Part shown: positions 1 through 12,903 of the stretch, in pieces
Layout: each line of letters begins with the position of its first letter
Position numbering within the stretch: position 1 is the stretch's first letter
DNA from: Phoronis australis
Taxonomy: Eukaryota; Phoronida; Phoronidae
Assembly: GCA_002633005.1 (NCBI GenBank)
Contig: NMRA01000124.1
Coordinates: 639,814 to 703,813, forward strand
Direction of reading: 5' to 3'
DNA length: 64,000 nucleotides
Program-made: the position numbers and the translations under genes
The notes under the pieces: generated by a model
The model's input: only the letters and a program-made list of their open reading frames with translations
The model's database searches: none
What the model was told of the DNA's origin: nothing

Positions 1-3000
1 ACTTAAGGTCACACGGCAATTGATAGTTCTACTATTGAAATGTGCACTATAACAGCCATGGAAAATTTTTACTGAGATCCGTTTGGTTCTCAAGGTAAAA
101 TATCCGTGTTGTATCCCTAGTTCAATGATATCTCCCTATCTAGTCTGGTCAGAAGAGGAGGTATCCATACACTCAAAGGGTGTATTTTAACAAATATTTT
201 TAATCCTCATGATGTCTACTTAACGATTTTATTCTAGACAAAATTTGGTCCCATGTATGTTTTTCGCCGTGATAGGGGAAACCATCAAGGAAATGTGTTT
301 AGAACCATTGCCTTTAGGATCTATTATTGCTGGAGAGTCGCACCTACAGACTTTTCTGACTAAAGTGCGTGCGAGGAATACGATTAGTGGGGGTTTTCAT
401 GCTAAAGGGGCGAATTTGGTGCTCTAAAGTCCATAAAATAAAAAATAAATGGTGAAAATACGCGGGGAAATGAAATGTGAGCTATCAAAATAGTAATTGA
501 TTCCAACAACAGTTTTTTGAGATGTGGTAATCATAGCACTCGCTATCGTCATTAAAGACTCATTCCTCTCAGCACGCCGCGTGTCTCTTGCGATAACAGC
601 TCCACGAGGTGGAGTTGAATGTAAACATAACGCACGAGTATTAGCGTGGTAGAGAACTATGTACAATAATAAGCTAACCGATTTTTACACTGCGCTCTGT
701 GGGCACCCGACATTAAAATACAGAATTCTTTTGGGATAGCGAAAACGGCGCATGATAATGAATTCATACGTAGAGTACTTTGTAAATATTGCAGTGTTGT
801 TTGGAAACAAAAACGTTCAAATTATTCGTAAAGTTTACTTTTATCCCTTCCGACCTCAGCTGTGCTGGTCAGTCGATGACGGTAATAATTTGCCATTTTA
901 AAGGTTTTAATGACAATCATTTAAAAACTTGATATCAGTTTGTATCGAGGTGGACGAAACCTTGGATTCGTGCATTCAAGACACAATGGGTTTCACCAAA
1001 TTTCCAAGATGATTTCCAATATAGCGGAGAAACGAATTACGTGGGATAAAATTCAATCATTTTGGAACAAAAATCTTCCAAGAGCCACGCAGCACTAATT
1101 AAGTCAAGCTAAGTCACAAACTTCAAAAGGGTATAAAACGACACTGAGTCTTCTCGCTAACTGCCATTCGTCACGTGACTTAAACGCGTATAATTATGAA
1201 CGCTACTTCACTGTGTTAAAGCATCTACCAAAACAAGATCCAAAATAATAGTTTCAAAGACGATGCTGCACGAGGCTGTAAGTACATACCACGAGGATTT
1301 CAAAAGAAGAATATGCCCTTTGGCTAGCTTCATGGGAACCCGTGTTCCGACAAGACTAATCCTACAACCCGCCATGTTATTATTGCGTGCCCCCGCCGCA
1401 ATCTCATCTCCGCAAAAGCGCTAATGAAATTTCAAATGGTGCCTCATAAGTAAGAGGCGTTTGACCAGTAGTTATTGTATTTTTGTTAAAACTATCTATT
1501 TAGAGCACTGTGCGGAATCGATCTGGCAACAGTTTATTATGTTACCCGTATTTACACAGAGTTGACTAAATCAATGTTTTGCTTGAAATCAAATGGGCGC
1601 ACTTCATGTTGTGTATTTTCTGAAACACGAAAACTGCCATCGGGTATAATTGTTAACTTTACAGCGCCAATTTCAGAAAAGGACAGAAAGGATCAAGTCA
1701 GTGCGCAAGAATTCAAAGAAGACTTCCGCAGTTTTATCTGGTAATAACGTGAACTGGAATAAGTGTTAACATTGAGTCAAATTGACTTCACCAGCATTAA
1801 ATCTAGTTTGAATCTACGCAATTGCGCTTATCGAGTGTATTACACCTATAATGACCGCAATGAGCAAAAATCATGTAATTAATGGTGTTTTATTTTATCT
1901 AAATCGTATGTTAATGATTTCATACATACGTAAGCCTTATACACCCATACGCACGTAGACTTACACAAAGCGGGCAATACACACTATCATAAACACACAT
2001 GCACATACACGCACACACATGCATTCACGCGCACACATGCATTCACGTGCACATGCATGTGTGTGTGAGAACATAGGTCTACGCAGACATCACAATGTGC
2101 TCAAAGGTTACGGGAATTATGTTCCAAGCAAACAGACATGAGGTGTCGCACATGGAATTTCGTGTCAACGCAATACCTGGGTAACGGAGCTTGAATTAAT
2201 TAAATCACTGAGACGAGTTTGAAAGCTTGCGGCCTTTATGTGTTTTATTCTTTAGAAATGTAATAGAAATACAATCATGTCATGTGTGATTCCCAAATCA
2301 AACATTTTAAACACGCCACTGTTGAAATCGATCACGACACCCTGAGGCCTATTTACTTTAATACCAATTAAGGGAACGATCTCTAATTAGGTTGTTCCAA
2401 ACAAACGTCGAAGACTGAATCTATGAAGATTATTCTCTCGAGATTTAAGAGCACGCCGTCTGGTTTGTGCTTCAAAACAGAAAAGGTAGAGTGACCATCA
2501 CTGGAATCAATCGTGCCTAACATGAAAGGCAACACATTGTTCGTATACAAATAGCTTGTTATTCAGAAAAATGACTCCGAACAAGGACTTAGTGTTCCTA
2601 AATAAGAAGTCAATCGTTCCCACACGTGCCGTCTCGTGTTACGGTTTCAATACTGCATTCAGGTTCCGTGTCTAGGTTCCCACACTTGAGAAAATGTGAC
2701 TACACGCGTCGGCTAAGTGTACGGTGTTTTATAAAATTTTCTTCACATCCTAAACTATACCCTTCAGTTGAATTATTCATGGAATTAGTCAAAATCTGGC
2801 GATATCTCGCAAACTATTCAGAATAATTTCGCAAATAACACACGACCTTGCACGCTTCGTGCGCAACATTTGGCGGGAAGTAGGCCTGAGGACTTTACAA
2901 AGCTGTACTCTCTACTTCACCTTGAAATCCGACGAGATCTCGCGATGTCACTCTCTAGCTTGTTTTGAATAAATTCGAAAATAGCAGACGACATTACACG

Positions 3001-3470
3001 AAACATAGGCGACATTCCCCTGAAACCAGTCATAAGACAAGCTTTTGGTAGCCATTACAGTGTGTCTTTACAAAGAGTTAGTAATGATCAGTGGCATACA
3101 TATACCTGTCTATCTCATTAAGATAGTTCTATGTTGTTAAATACACACCAAGCGGTAATGAGTTTCTCGATAATTAACTTCTCATCTATTCGGTGACCTG
3201 GTTGGAGAGTTAACCTCGGACAGTTTAACATACGAAGCTAACATTTATGACCACCTCGAGTTGGCGAATTACATCTTCCCTTTGACTTACTATCATTAAA
3301 ATAAAAAAATCGACTTGCTAAATGATTATAATCAGCACTAGCCACAAAACAAATTATTTTCCGCCAGTGCTTACACAAAACGATTGCGATGGCTTGACGA
3401 AGGCAATAAGAAAATCACTGTCGTTATAAATTAGCAACTTAAGGTAGATCACATTTAAAGACGACTAAAA
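1..3470. other. Intergenic, no gene recognised
   Basis: I see no exon that can be supported on either strand. The open frames here are short, lack recognisable domains and are not bounded by convincing splice sites. A CA/TG-rich stretch is listed separately. Confidence 0.5.
1960..2075. repeat. CA/TG-rich alternating purine-pyrimidine repeat
   Basis: The stretch is an imperfect run of ACAC, ATGC and TGTG units, such as repeated 'cacacatgcattcacg', ending in a self-complementary 'gtgcacatgcatgtgtgtgtg'. It is simple-sequence DNA that could form a hairpin. No gene is associated with it. Confidence 0.7.
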
Positions 3471-3479
3471 CTCTTAACG

Positions 3480-4130
3480 ACAATCCATGATAAGAGTTTA
3501 GTTATAGTATTGGCTCGTTCGGAATCAGCGGTGAATACAACAATGACCAACTCAAACTGACTTAATGCTTGTATTAATGAGCTTAACAAGTTTGTAATGG
3601 AAAGGACTGTCAATGTACACTGGGTCAGGGCCCATATGGGAATTGACGGCAAGGAAAATGCAGACAGAATTGCAAAGATAGGAGCTAGCGTTCTGCGTTG
3701 TGGGCCTGAACCTGCTATCCCGATATCTTACGGATGTTGCAGGATGAGTATACGCAACTGGGTACATACCCAGTCAGTGGCTCAGAGGGCATCGCTTTAA
3801 AACTCTTGCAGAGAAATCAAGAAGTTTCCCATGGTGATCAAACAAAAAGGTTTAAAAAACCCTTCTGAGTCATGGCAGGTTAGACATAAGACAAGTCGCT
3901 TAAATTTTAACAGGTCACTGTAACCTAACGCGACACATGCACATCACTGCCCATGTGGGAAGCCCACTGTGTCCTGGGTGTGGTAGTGACGATGAAACCC
4001 CTAAACATCTGATAGAGTCTTCTTCACTAGATGGCACCGTACATAACTACAATATGTATCGCATGACAACAAACGGTTAAACATGTCCATTTTCTGAAAA
4101 GAAACATGAAGATTTGAAAACTTCTTTCAC
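3480..4130 (+). pseudogene. Decayed LINE: RNase H and C-terminal region
   Basis: Around 3597-3700 the plus frame reads like the end of a retrotransposon RNase H domain: a 'VHWVRAHMGIDGKENADRIA' stretch matches the family pattern W-V-x-x-H-x-G-x-x-G-N-x-x-A-D-x-x-A, with the conserved His and the last catalytic Asp. It continues into a 'GPEPAIPISY' linker that is common in non-LTR elements. Further on, about 3930-4020, a frame reads H-x-x-A-H-x-G-S-P-L-C-P-G-C-G-S-D-D-E-T-P-K-H-L, the Cys/His-rich tail seen after RNase H in many LINEs. Stops and frameshifts separate the pieces (for example before 3597 and after 3799), and no reverse transcriptase is recognisable upstream. It is an old, inactive copy. 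The domain call is by family pattern; the clade is not assigned. Confidence 0.75.
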
Positions 4131-7100
4131 GAAGAACCTGTTCATCGATAACATAGCTCCCGTGATTGAGTTTTAGCTCAAGGGTTTCGTGCATTGGGCC
4201 AAACTACGAGGCCTGCGCATGTCTGATTCTCCGAAAAATACGCCAGTTCGCCTGTAATCTTTCGTCATAAAATGCAACGTCAGTGGTTTGCTACCTAACA
4301 GTTGTTCTGAATTTTCGTGTGTTTCGTTTTAACACAAAATTTTGAAACTAACCTTCTTGATTTCCATCAAAAAATATTTTATCCTAATTACAAATCCATA
4401 AAGTGCTTTCGGGGAAATACTGAGATCCTTGTAACTGGGGTCTAATAGTGTCACTCAACCTCTCAATCGGAACGCTGCCAACTCTGTGACTGGTGCAGAC
4501 TGTATTATGTCAGAAAATAAATTTTATGATGACAAATGAACATCTCATCAAACTTTGCGTCTTGTAGGTTCCATGTTCTTTTCTGAAAAACGCGGATACT
4601 TGTTTTTACTTAAAGTCTTCCTTAAACCGACTTTTGTTATTTTAGATGTGTTCGTCTGTTCAGATTTTCCCAACAATACTTTTGCAATATAACAACACAC
4701 GATTTAATCACTCAAATGTATCCACGTCAAATGATCCGTGAAGTAGCCCTTTCGTTACCAAAAACTATGAAAAGCTGAAAGTAAGTTGTATGTAATAAAA
4801 TTTTGAATATAACACCATATAAGGATTCTCGCGGTGACGTAGACGGAAGAATTTAAATAATATACTGAGCCTAACCGTTCATTACTTTTGAGAGTTTATG
4901 GTATTGGTGTACCAGGGAGTGATGCTCGGCATAGCGTTATCATTCAAGGTAGGCTTATTTCATCACTCATGGAAACGATTTGAAATTCAAAATTTGAGGC
5001 GTCATCTACGAGCATTTTTTTCGCTTGATTTTATTCACGTGTAGCTTTTAATCAAACGTATTTGCATAATCTTTTCCAGGACAAGTGTCTGTCGTAAAGT
5101 AAACGTCGATGTAAGCCTCTGCGCTATGGGTTGTAAGTCCCGCTTTGTTTTTAAGAGTTAACATGTATTAATCAATATTTACTGTGGTGCCTCATTTTCA
5201 TATTCATTTACATTTAACGTACACACGTGCATATTCTGTGCTGTAGCGTCAATTAATATGGGTTTTCTACTGATCAGTCGCTTTTGTTTTGGGACAACTT
5301 ATCGCTACTAATTGTTTACCTATTGTCTAAGAACAATAACGTAGACCCAGCCTATGCAGACTGTTGCAAGGATGACATAACTCTTTGAATAGTCATCTGA
5401 CGCATCTCAGCTGAAGCTGGCGTCGGGTTTTCTTAGTGACCCTGGTGTGCAGTCGCCCGTCACACTGTGACGATTTGGTTTGGCGCATGCGAGCAATCGG
5501 GAAATTTTTGCATTCATAGTTGGAATGCGCTGACGTTTGTGTCTTTGAATGCGCTGTCCATCCCTCCGTGAAATTATTTGTCGAGAAATTTGAGCGGGTT
5601 ATGTATATTCATTGTATTCTGAAGATTTCGTAATAAACATAAAAAAGAGAAATTTGAGCGTTTACATGGTTTCGCAATTCATTTACGGTCGCTTCTCGAA
5701 TTCCTTATGTTGGAAACTCGTCGGTTGTCTGGTTAACAACTCGAAAACGAAGCCACTTAGTTGGATTTTTTACTAATGTAAGTTGAGATCTTATTTGTAT
5801 GCTTATTTCAACATTTTACGTTGCCTTTTATTTCTCTCATTCTCCGTATTTTTCTGAGAAAATATTTACTTAACTGCTGCTCAATAAATTCAATTACTCG
5901 TTGTTTCTGTTTGGATAACCTTTATGAAATTCTGAGATACGCATACTAATCAGATCGTAATGGTCTCGTTTTCTAGTTGTTCACCAGGGTTGGGTTATAT
6001 AAAACTTCTTAACTTATCCGCTGGATAATCTGATTGTTGCATGACGTCACGTGAATTGGACAATAATATCCACGTACCGTGTGATAATGTGACGTCACTG
6101 TTGCTAACCAGCGTTTTACCTTTACGCAATCGGGCAATGACATAGTGTAATGCTAATAAAAACTAGATACAAAACAATTCAGCGAATTGGAAAAACTCTG
6201 ATACCACTGAACGCACCCGTCCTCTACCACGCAACAATACAATGTTTCAAAGTATCAAAAATGTGCCATACGCATATTGAACAGAACATGAAAAGAATCC
6301 TGCGTTGTCACACTCACCGGTAAAGATTGAGCAACTCGACTGCAATGATCAAAGACACTATTAGTTGTAGGTAATTACATCGCATCTGGACGCCTCGGGC
6401 TGCTGATGTTATCGTTCTCTTGATAATCAGACCCATCATAAATACACTGGGGGAGACAAAGGTATCGTTTCGTTTCGAAAGCTTTTACGTCCTGTTTTGA
6501 GTGAGTCAGTCCGATTTGGAGGACCGGCGGTCACGTTGTTTCTCACCCGTGTAAATAGTATATTTGAATTGTTTGTGAAAAGTACACGTGGTTACTAGGA
6601 TTTGAATTTTGAAAATCGGACAAGAAATGTGACTCTTACACTCTAAAACGCTTGAACAATGTTGTCAACATTCTGCCTCTCATTAATTCGGTTGGGTGTG
6701 CAACATGGGCCAATTACGAAACCAGCAGGCAGCAGTTGGATTTTGAGGTAAGCCAAGTGTCGTCGTACAATTCTTGGCATGAACATGCCCAGCAAGCCAT
6801 TGTAGCAACAACTGACAGAGCTAATCCATTCACAGAGATTTGCACCATACCGTAGATGCAAAATACTCGATAGTAAAGCTATAGTATGACAACTCCCTTC
6901 GCTTGTTGGCTCATCTCGCGAAGACAGCGTCATCTGACATTTTCTACGAAACGCAGCCATGCTGATTCTGCGGTCGTCTCGAGAGGTAGGAATACCTTCT
7001 CATGCCGGATTAACTCAACACTCATTCAGCGGTAGATTCAGTAGTAGTTTAAACAAACAGTCGTCTGTTTATTGATATCTAAATCAATAAACTTACCAAT

Positions 7101-7282
7101 TCGGTAGTTTATCGTGGCTGAAACCGAGGGTATCCACAACTGTCGTTGTGAAAAACCTATGATTATGACTCTAACTACATATCATATTACTCGTGCTATT
7201 ATTTTCGTTATTTTGAGCAATTTAACCGGAGATAACAAAGAGATAACACGCCGTTTGGCATTAATCGATGTCATATCACGGG
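4130..7282. other. Intergenic, no gene recognised
   Basis: AT-rich sequence without a supportable exon. The frames around 6643-6960 overlap on both strands, show no domain and have no convincing splice signals, so I leave them uncalled. Confidence 0.45.
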
Positions 7283-7289
7283 TGCTGAA

Positions 7290-7564
7290 CTGGGGCGGAT
7301 CCAGGATTTTGAGTTTGGGGGGCAGGGCACAGGAATAACCAGAATTTCGGCAGATGTGCGCGGCCAGCCTCACATGTGGGGATGCAGGGCCTCGAATTTT
7401 AGGGTTTGCGTACCTGTTGACTGAAAAAGCGGCGAACGGATTTCTTCAGGGCCTATGCATCGTTTATTCACTCCCCTGGTTGCGCGCATGTACTAGTCGG
7501 CAATTCACACGCAAACTCCCAAATGGTATCTGATAGAATTTTAGCCCCCCCCCCCATCCGCCAC
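7290..7564 (-). mobile_element. hAT-like miniature inverted-repeat element, copy 1
   Basis: The element runs from 'tggggcggatccagg' to 'ccatccgccac', so its ends are imperfect inverted repeats of the GTGGCGGAT type widespread in hAT-like miniature elements. It is flanked by a 7-bp direct repeat, TGCTGAA, at 7283-7289 and 7565-7571 (8 bp with one mismatch, C versus A), which suits an hAT target duplication. Inside, 'aggattttgagtttgggg' near the left end and 'tagaattttagcccccc' near the right end match, in opposite orientation, the copies at 25819 and 61680. An 11-base C run lies at 7545-7555. No transposase is encoded. Confidence 0.65.
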
Positions 7565-7599
7565 TGCTGAAAAAGAACGTACCAATTCGTTTGACATTT

Positions 7600-7701
7600 C
7601 GTTTTGATATTCTTCCGGATATTTGTAAATATGTGCACTTTAATGTACATCATGGTCAAATTTATGTAATGTGGGCCGGAAGCTTAGTTACAAACGAAAT
7701 A
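7600..7701 (+). mobile_element. LINE 3' end fragment feeding a microsatellite
   Basis: The block 'taatgtgggcc' followed by GGAAGCTTAGTTACA and AAATAAA matches the 3' end of the LINE relic at 17130-17167 (taatgtgggcc, AGAGGCCTGTTACATG, AAATAAA). Here the AAATAAA runs directly into the ATAC tetranucleotide array, as if the element's tail seeded it. Only the 3' end is recognisable, so this is probably a 5'-truncated insertion. Confidence 0.6.
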
Positions 7702-8014
7702 AATACATACATACATACATATTCATACATATTCATACATACATACATTGATACATGCATATATACATTGATACATACATACATACATACATACTTACAT
7801 ACTTACATACATACATACACACATACATACTTACTAACATACATACATACATACACACATACATACTTACTAACATACAAACATACATACATACATACAC
7901 ACATACATACTTACTAACATACATACATACATACATACTAACATACATACATACATACACACATACATACTTACTAACATACATACATACATACATACAT
8001 ACCTACTTACTTAC

Positions 8015-8045
<31 letters not shown>

Positions 8046-8168
8046 CATACTTACTAACATACATACATACATACAAACATACATACTTACATACATACAT
8101 ACATACTCACGTACATACATACATACATACTTACGTACATACATACATACATACACAAAATACATACA

Positions 8169-8169
<1 letters not shown>
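7702..8169 (+). repeat. Tetranucleotide microsatellite (ATAC)n
   Basis: About 470 bp of ATAC units with scattered variants (ACAC, TTAC, TAAC, CTTAC). Variant blocks such as 'acacacatacatacttacta' recur at about 54-56 bp spacing, which suggests higher-order expansion. Open frames on both strands here, reading poly(YIHT) or poly(YVCM), are artefacts of the repeat. Confidence 0.97.

Positions 8170-8171
<2 letters not shown>

Positions 8172-8205
<34 letters not shown>
8172..8205. repeat. (AT)n dinucleotide repeat
   Basis: An uninterrupted run of AT dinucleotides, 17 units, directly follows the ATAC array. Confidence 0.97.
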
Positions 8206-8207
<2 letters not shown>

Positions 8208-9744
8208 GCAGTACACACACATTTCCAAGAGTTTTGAATATAGCTCTGAATATTCATGCAAGTAAGTGAATGCACGTGCAAGTTTTGCAGTCCCAGAACT
8301 GACGTGACTCGGCCCTGCCTTCCATTAAAAGATCATGGAAGGCACGATTGTAATTTCTACAGAATTCAGCGCTTCAAACGGAATTTTAAAGATTTAAAAA
8401 CTACTTTCACGCAAACAAGACACCGGTGAGCTTTAGAAATGATAAGGCGCTATTATATGGGCGGAACATGCAGATGGCATTGACGTTTAACAGGCCCACG
8501 CCCGCGTGCAGTTGCCAACATGATCTATTTTCATTTCATTCTGTCACGGCAGTGAAAAACTCCATGTGAAAAGTATAAGGGTTAATGATCCTTATAACGC
8601 AAATACCACTATGTTGTGCTGTCTGTGTTACCAGCAGTTGTTACGGAGGATTTTGTAGGGTTGGGAGACATGATCAATGATTCGTAGGGCAACAGATGTG
8701 AATACGAGAGGAGTGGCTACGGGTAGTGTAGAGTTTGACCTAACTGAATATGTGTGTGCCCTTCAATAAGTTTTGTCTGAGATGTTTTAATACGAGCCCT
8801 ACAGGGAGGTACAAATTTGTGATTAGTGGACATTCAAAACTGCCTCCGTCGTCACGGCGTTTTTTCTCCTCCTCCATCCCCTTACAGTCTTGATCCCCCG
8901 TCCCTGTTTAAATTCAATGTCAACATGCTTTATAAAATCACATCTGTTTTCATTTCTACCTTTGATAGTTCTAAAGGCCCTATTTATGTGCCTAATTATA
9001 TGAAAATTGTTTGAGACGGCCTCACCTTCGTGGCATGTGTTTACCGTCCGCTTTCAGGGCAGGAGTCCAATAAAATTTACCTAAGACTTGACACCTAAAT
9101 TTTTCAATCGCGGAACGCGCTTCGGGTAAACTTTCACAATTCTCGTGTTATGACTGGTCAATTTTTCGAGTACTAAGTCTTGCTGGCTGGTCACTGGCCC
9201 AAGTCTTTTTCTACTCGACACTTAAATTTTTATCGTCCTGAGTTTAGAACAGCGACTTTTTCAATGTTTAAGCAGTTTTGCACATCAATTAATGGGAAAA
9301 TAGTATAGGTTTTTATTTACTCTCAAACGGATTAGATACAAAATTCAAAAATAAAGGTGGGCATTGTTTTAAAGGGGGTATATTCAGACCATTACAGTTA
9401 GAAAATATTGATCAATGCAAAAACAGCACTTTTCACAAAAATCACTGTCACGCGATTGCAAATGATTGATTGGCGTTTTTGGGAGTGGATTTTAAATTTA
9501 CATTCAGTCACTGAGGTGGTGATCGAATCCTTATCATGGTACGCAGAACACAAACGAACCCCCTGTAGGACATCCACGCGTTAACACTCCTCAAAAATTT
9601 ACCACTCACTGCAGATCTGTTGCCACACGCATAGAATCTTGCGGTGGTTGCTATGTTTGCCTCTGTGTGCGTGGTAGCTCAGATTCTGTGGAAAGGGTTC
9701 TTTGTGTTAAAGTAAGTGTCCGTGAAGTGCATGACAAGAGCAAT
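8206..9744. other. Intergenic, no gene recognised
   Basis: No exon, RNA gene or clear repeat can be supported here. A frame at 8826-9014 is proline-rich at its start only and has no recognisable features. Confidence 0.45.
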
Positions 9745-9820
9745 GTGCGAGTGGCACAGTGGTAAGGGTCCCGCTAAGTGGATAGAGTCGTTAAGGGTTC
9801 AAAAGTGTAATGTGACGGCA
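9745..9820 (+). other. tRNA-like relic (possible SINE head)
   Basis: TGGCACAGTGG at 9752-9762 matches the tRNA internal promoter A box (TRGYNNARNNG) exactly. GGTTCAAAAG at 9796 resembles the B box (GGTTCRANNCC) in its first half. The distance between the box starts is 44 bp, as in a tRNA. The acceptor stem does not pair well and the B box is degraded, so this is not a working tRNA. A tRNA-derived SINE or tRNA pseudogene is the likeliest reading, at low confidence. Confidence 0.3.
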
Positions 9821-12798
9821 ATGAAAATTAGTAGACAAAACATGAATGTAGCTGACAAATGTTGACGGTTATTTGAACTACTGGAAAGCGAACCTCCGGC
9901 GGGAATGCGTTCGCACCCGTCGCAACTCTTTGGCTAAAGGTACGCAAAGAACTCCCTCTGAAAAAGACTCAGGGAGCTCTCTTATATCTTTCTTCATGAC
10001 ACGTGATTCTCATGGCCCTACCGACTTATAAACGAGGCACTTTAGGCAAAATGATGTTTAACTTTTCGAAGTTATCAGGGCACTGGATACACGTATCTAT
10101 TGCTATTCAACTTACAGGTTTTTGGTAGGTTTAACACCATTATACCTTTCGTTTAACATTGCTTTTATAAAGCAGTTTAACTGGAACTCGTTAACAAAAT
10201 TCTGAAATAGGCTCGCGAGATCCCTCTCGGCCTTCTTTTCGTTGAAAACAACAGCAAAGTTGCTCGATTGATTTTAATCAATTAAAAATGAGCATCAGTG
10301 CAGAGATAACGTGGACATTGAATGCGCTTGCAAAAAACGAATAAAAACGATCAACTCTCGGTCAGCACACCCGTTAATTAAAGTGGTCAATATTACGGGT
10401 GAACAGACAGGTGTAGGACTATGCATTGATTTTGTCACCCAAAGTAATTATTTCTAAAATTGTTCATAAAGAACCTTTCTTGAAATCTCCCTGGTGGCTT
10501 CCAGTCAGTTGTCGCTGCATGAAGGCGACTGATTTTAGTCAACACCACGTTTACATGAACGCAAAAGTTGACGTTCTGAACAACGCGTAGGGAGCGAGTG
10601 CCAACGTAGCCTCGCACTGGACGAAGTGCTCGCGAACCCCAACATGCATGTAAACCTGTAGATTTAAAGCCGGGTCATTAGTCTCCTTTCCTTTTATTAC
10701 AAAAGCAATAATCACCACGCTAAATTCGTTACCTGACAGTCTAACACCTTACCTTTGCACAAGCCATCGCCAGGGTCTGTGTTTCATAGGCAGTTGATTT
10801 CGCCGCGTGTAGACTCCAATTTTCAACGCTCTCCCAAGAACTAATCAATTGGCAGTCACTATCAATGACGACCGAGGAACACATTAACGAGTGAGCTTTC
10901 GATTTTTTTTAATCTCGCTCTCGTATGATGAATATAATGAGACGAGCCAATTGTGCACATAACTCAGTTGCCAATTGCCCTCGCTGAGTGCATTGTGGCG
11001 AGTATAATTTGTCAAGGTGCCCTGTTCGCGAGTTTATTCGTAACGCATGCGGGCGCTCAACGAATAACTAAAAAAGGCCGATCGGATTGATCCCGCTTCC
11101 TCAAGCGTTGTTGGCGCTGGCAGAGTGGTTTCATCGCTTTATATATCAAATGTGTTCCTCTACTAAACTCACATGTTCTCTTTGTTCTGTCTCTGGTTCG
11201 TAGTTCAAGAAGTACACAACTCGAGTGCTTGAAATGGCAGTAAAACTTTTTGCCCGAGGATTTCAACCATACAGATATTTAAATTATTTCGCTTATTTGT
11301 ATATTTGCACAGGCTTGGCCAACCGGCTGGTAGTACGTTCAAATAAAATGAAATAAATGTTGCGGAAATGAATTCGAAAGAACAACATTTTCAAAGCACT
11401 ACTAGTTTGGAAAGTGTGCATAGCAAACGTTACCGGCTTCAGCGATAAAAGGCAAGAGCGCCCTCTTTGTGAACCTTAAGGAAACAAAAGTTTCACGGTT
11501 TGAGTTGCGAAGCAAGCGTTTTTACTTCTTCATGCAGAGAAGTCTCTATATTTGTCTTTGCTATATAACATGGAAGATAAATGTGATCGATTTCTCATTG
11601 AAAAGGAGTATTTTTATAAAGATTTCGTTCCGCGCCATTCGTTTCGCGCCAATGTTTACAATTGTTCGTACTCTCCGTTGTTGTTTGTTTGATTTTTACC
11701 GCCAAATGTGAGTTTGTTATAAACCTAATGCATGTCATTACAAAAACAGTGTCTGTGAACGTTTGATGTCTTTTGCAAAATGTTGCTAATTTATGGTGTA
11801 AATAACACTGATTTCATCGCAAACACGATTTATTATGTTAACGTTTGATTTTCATGACGAAATGTTAGTGTCGTGAAAATAAAATCGATTTCATCACAAA
11901 TGTTAACATTATACTAAATTTACAAGAATAAAAATTAGCTCAACTGAATTTTTTTAGGTTTATATTACAGGAAACCTGGCTTATCGACGGAATGGTAGGC
12001 CACATTTCAGGACAAAACTATTGTATATAATATAAAAAATGCATTTTTTCTTTGAGGTGGCACTGAACAGCCAATTTGTACTCCAAAAATATTAAAAACT
12101 AGGTGAGCCTGGCTTGGGGGCATTTTTAGGTAGATATTGCATGTAGGCCAAGTGAATGTGGATTGTTTGTATTTGTGAACATGTTGACAATGAAAAAGAT
12201 CACTTGCTCGGCTGTAGCTGCACTCTTCTTCAAGATGGTGGCCCCTTGTTGCAATTGGGCATTGCTGTGTAGCAACTGAGAAATTGGTCACGATTTCAGG
12301 TAGTCCTCAAATAAGCCAAGTTTGCAAAAAAAATAGTTGGTTGACAGTACTTTTGGACCACATTTTTGAAATTGGTAGGAAATTTTCTTTCAGAATCTAA
12401 TGTTGGCTTTAGTCGAGCATTGGCAGGGAAGTGGTGGTTTTGAGTTAAAAAGTGCCGATTTTGCGGTGGCGTTGTCCTTTTTTCTTAGTCTATCTTGTTT
12501 TTCAGTAGGACTGAAAGTGTCAAAATACAAGAGAGAACAAAGTTTCTGTGCTTATCTGTAGGACTTGTGATGTGAAATAACTCAAAAATTTTTGTTCTTT
12601 GAGTGCAGTTTTTGACAGAGTGAAGAAAAGGTGACTAGTCCTTTGACGTGTGTTCTGATAAGCTAACCCCTGTGAGAACTGTTCTGTGTCCCCAAAACTG
12701 CAGCGATCTCGCACAAGTTATGATTCGCCATCTATTGGTAAAATTGGTAAGCGTGACTTCTAACAATCTCGTAGCTTTTTACTAGTGTTGCACATCAC
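9821..12798. other. Intergenic, no gene recognised
   Basis: AT-rich sequence. Small local repeats occur around 11805-11920, where 'gatttcatc' and 'atgttaac' recur and 'ttttcatgacga'/'tcgtgaaaa' pair imperfectly. No exon is supportable. Confidence 0.45.
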
Positions 12799-12903
12799 GC
12801 CTGCGTTCCGTAGACGCATGAATCACGCAAAAAAGCACGTCCTCGCGAGATTTCGTCATGCATTACAAGCGAAGCACGTGTCTTGAGTCTACGGAACGCA
12901 GCC
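12799..12903. mobile_element. Short inverted-repeat element, copy 1
   Basis: A 105-bp unit is bounded by 17-bp arms: gcctgcgttccgtagac at 12799-12815 and gtctacggaacgcagcc at 12887-12903, complementary at 16 of 17 positions. A diverged relative lies at 37643-37779. The size and symmetry fit a miniature inverted-repeat element, and no coding capacity is present. No clear target duplication could be fixed. Confidence 0.55.

Noticed and set aside
7591-8281. Several long open frames on both strands reading poly(YIHT) or poly(YVCM)
   Set aside because: They are translations of the ATAC and AT microsatellite.
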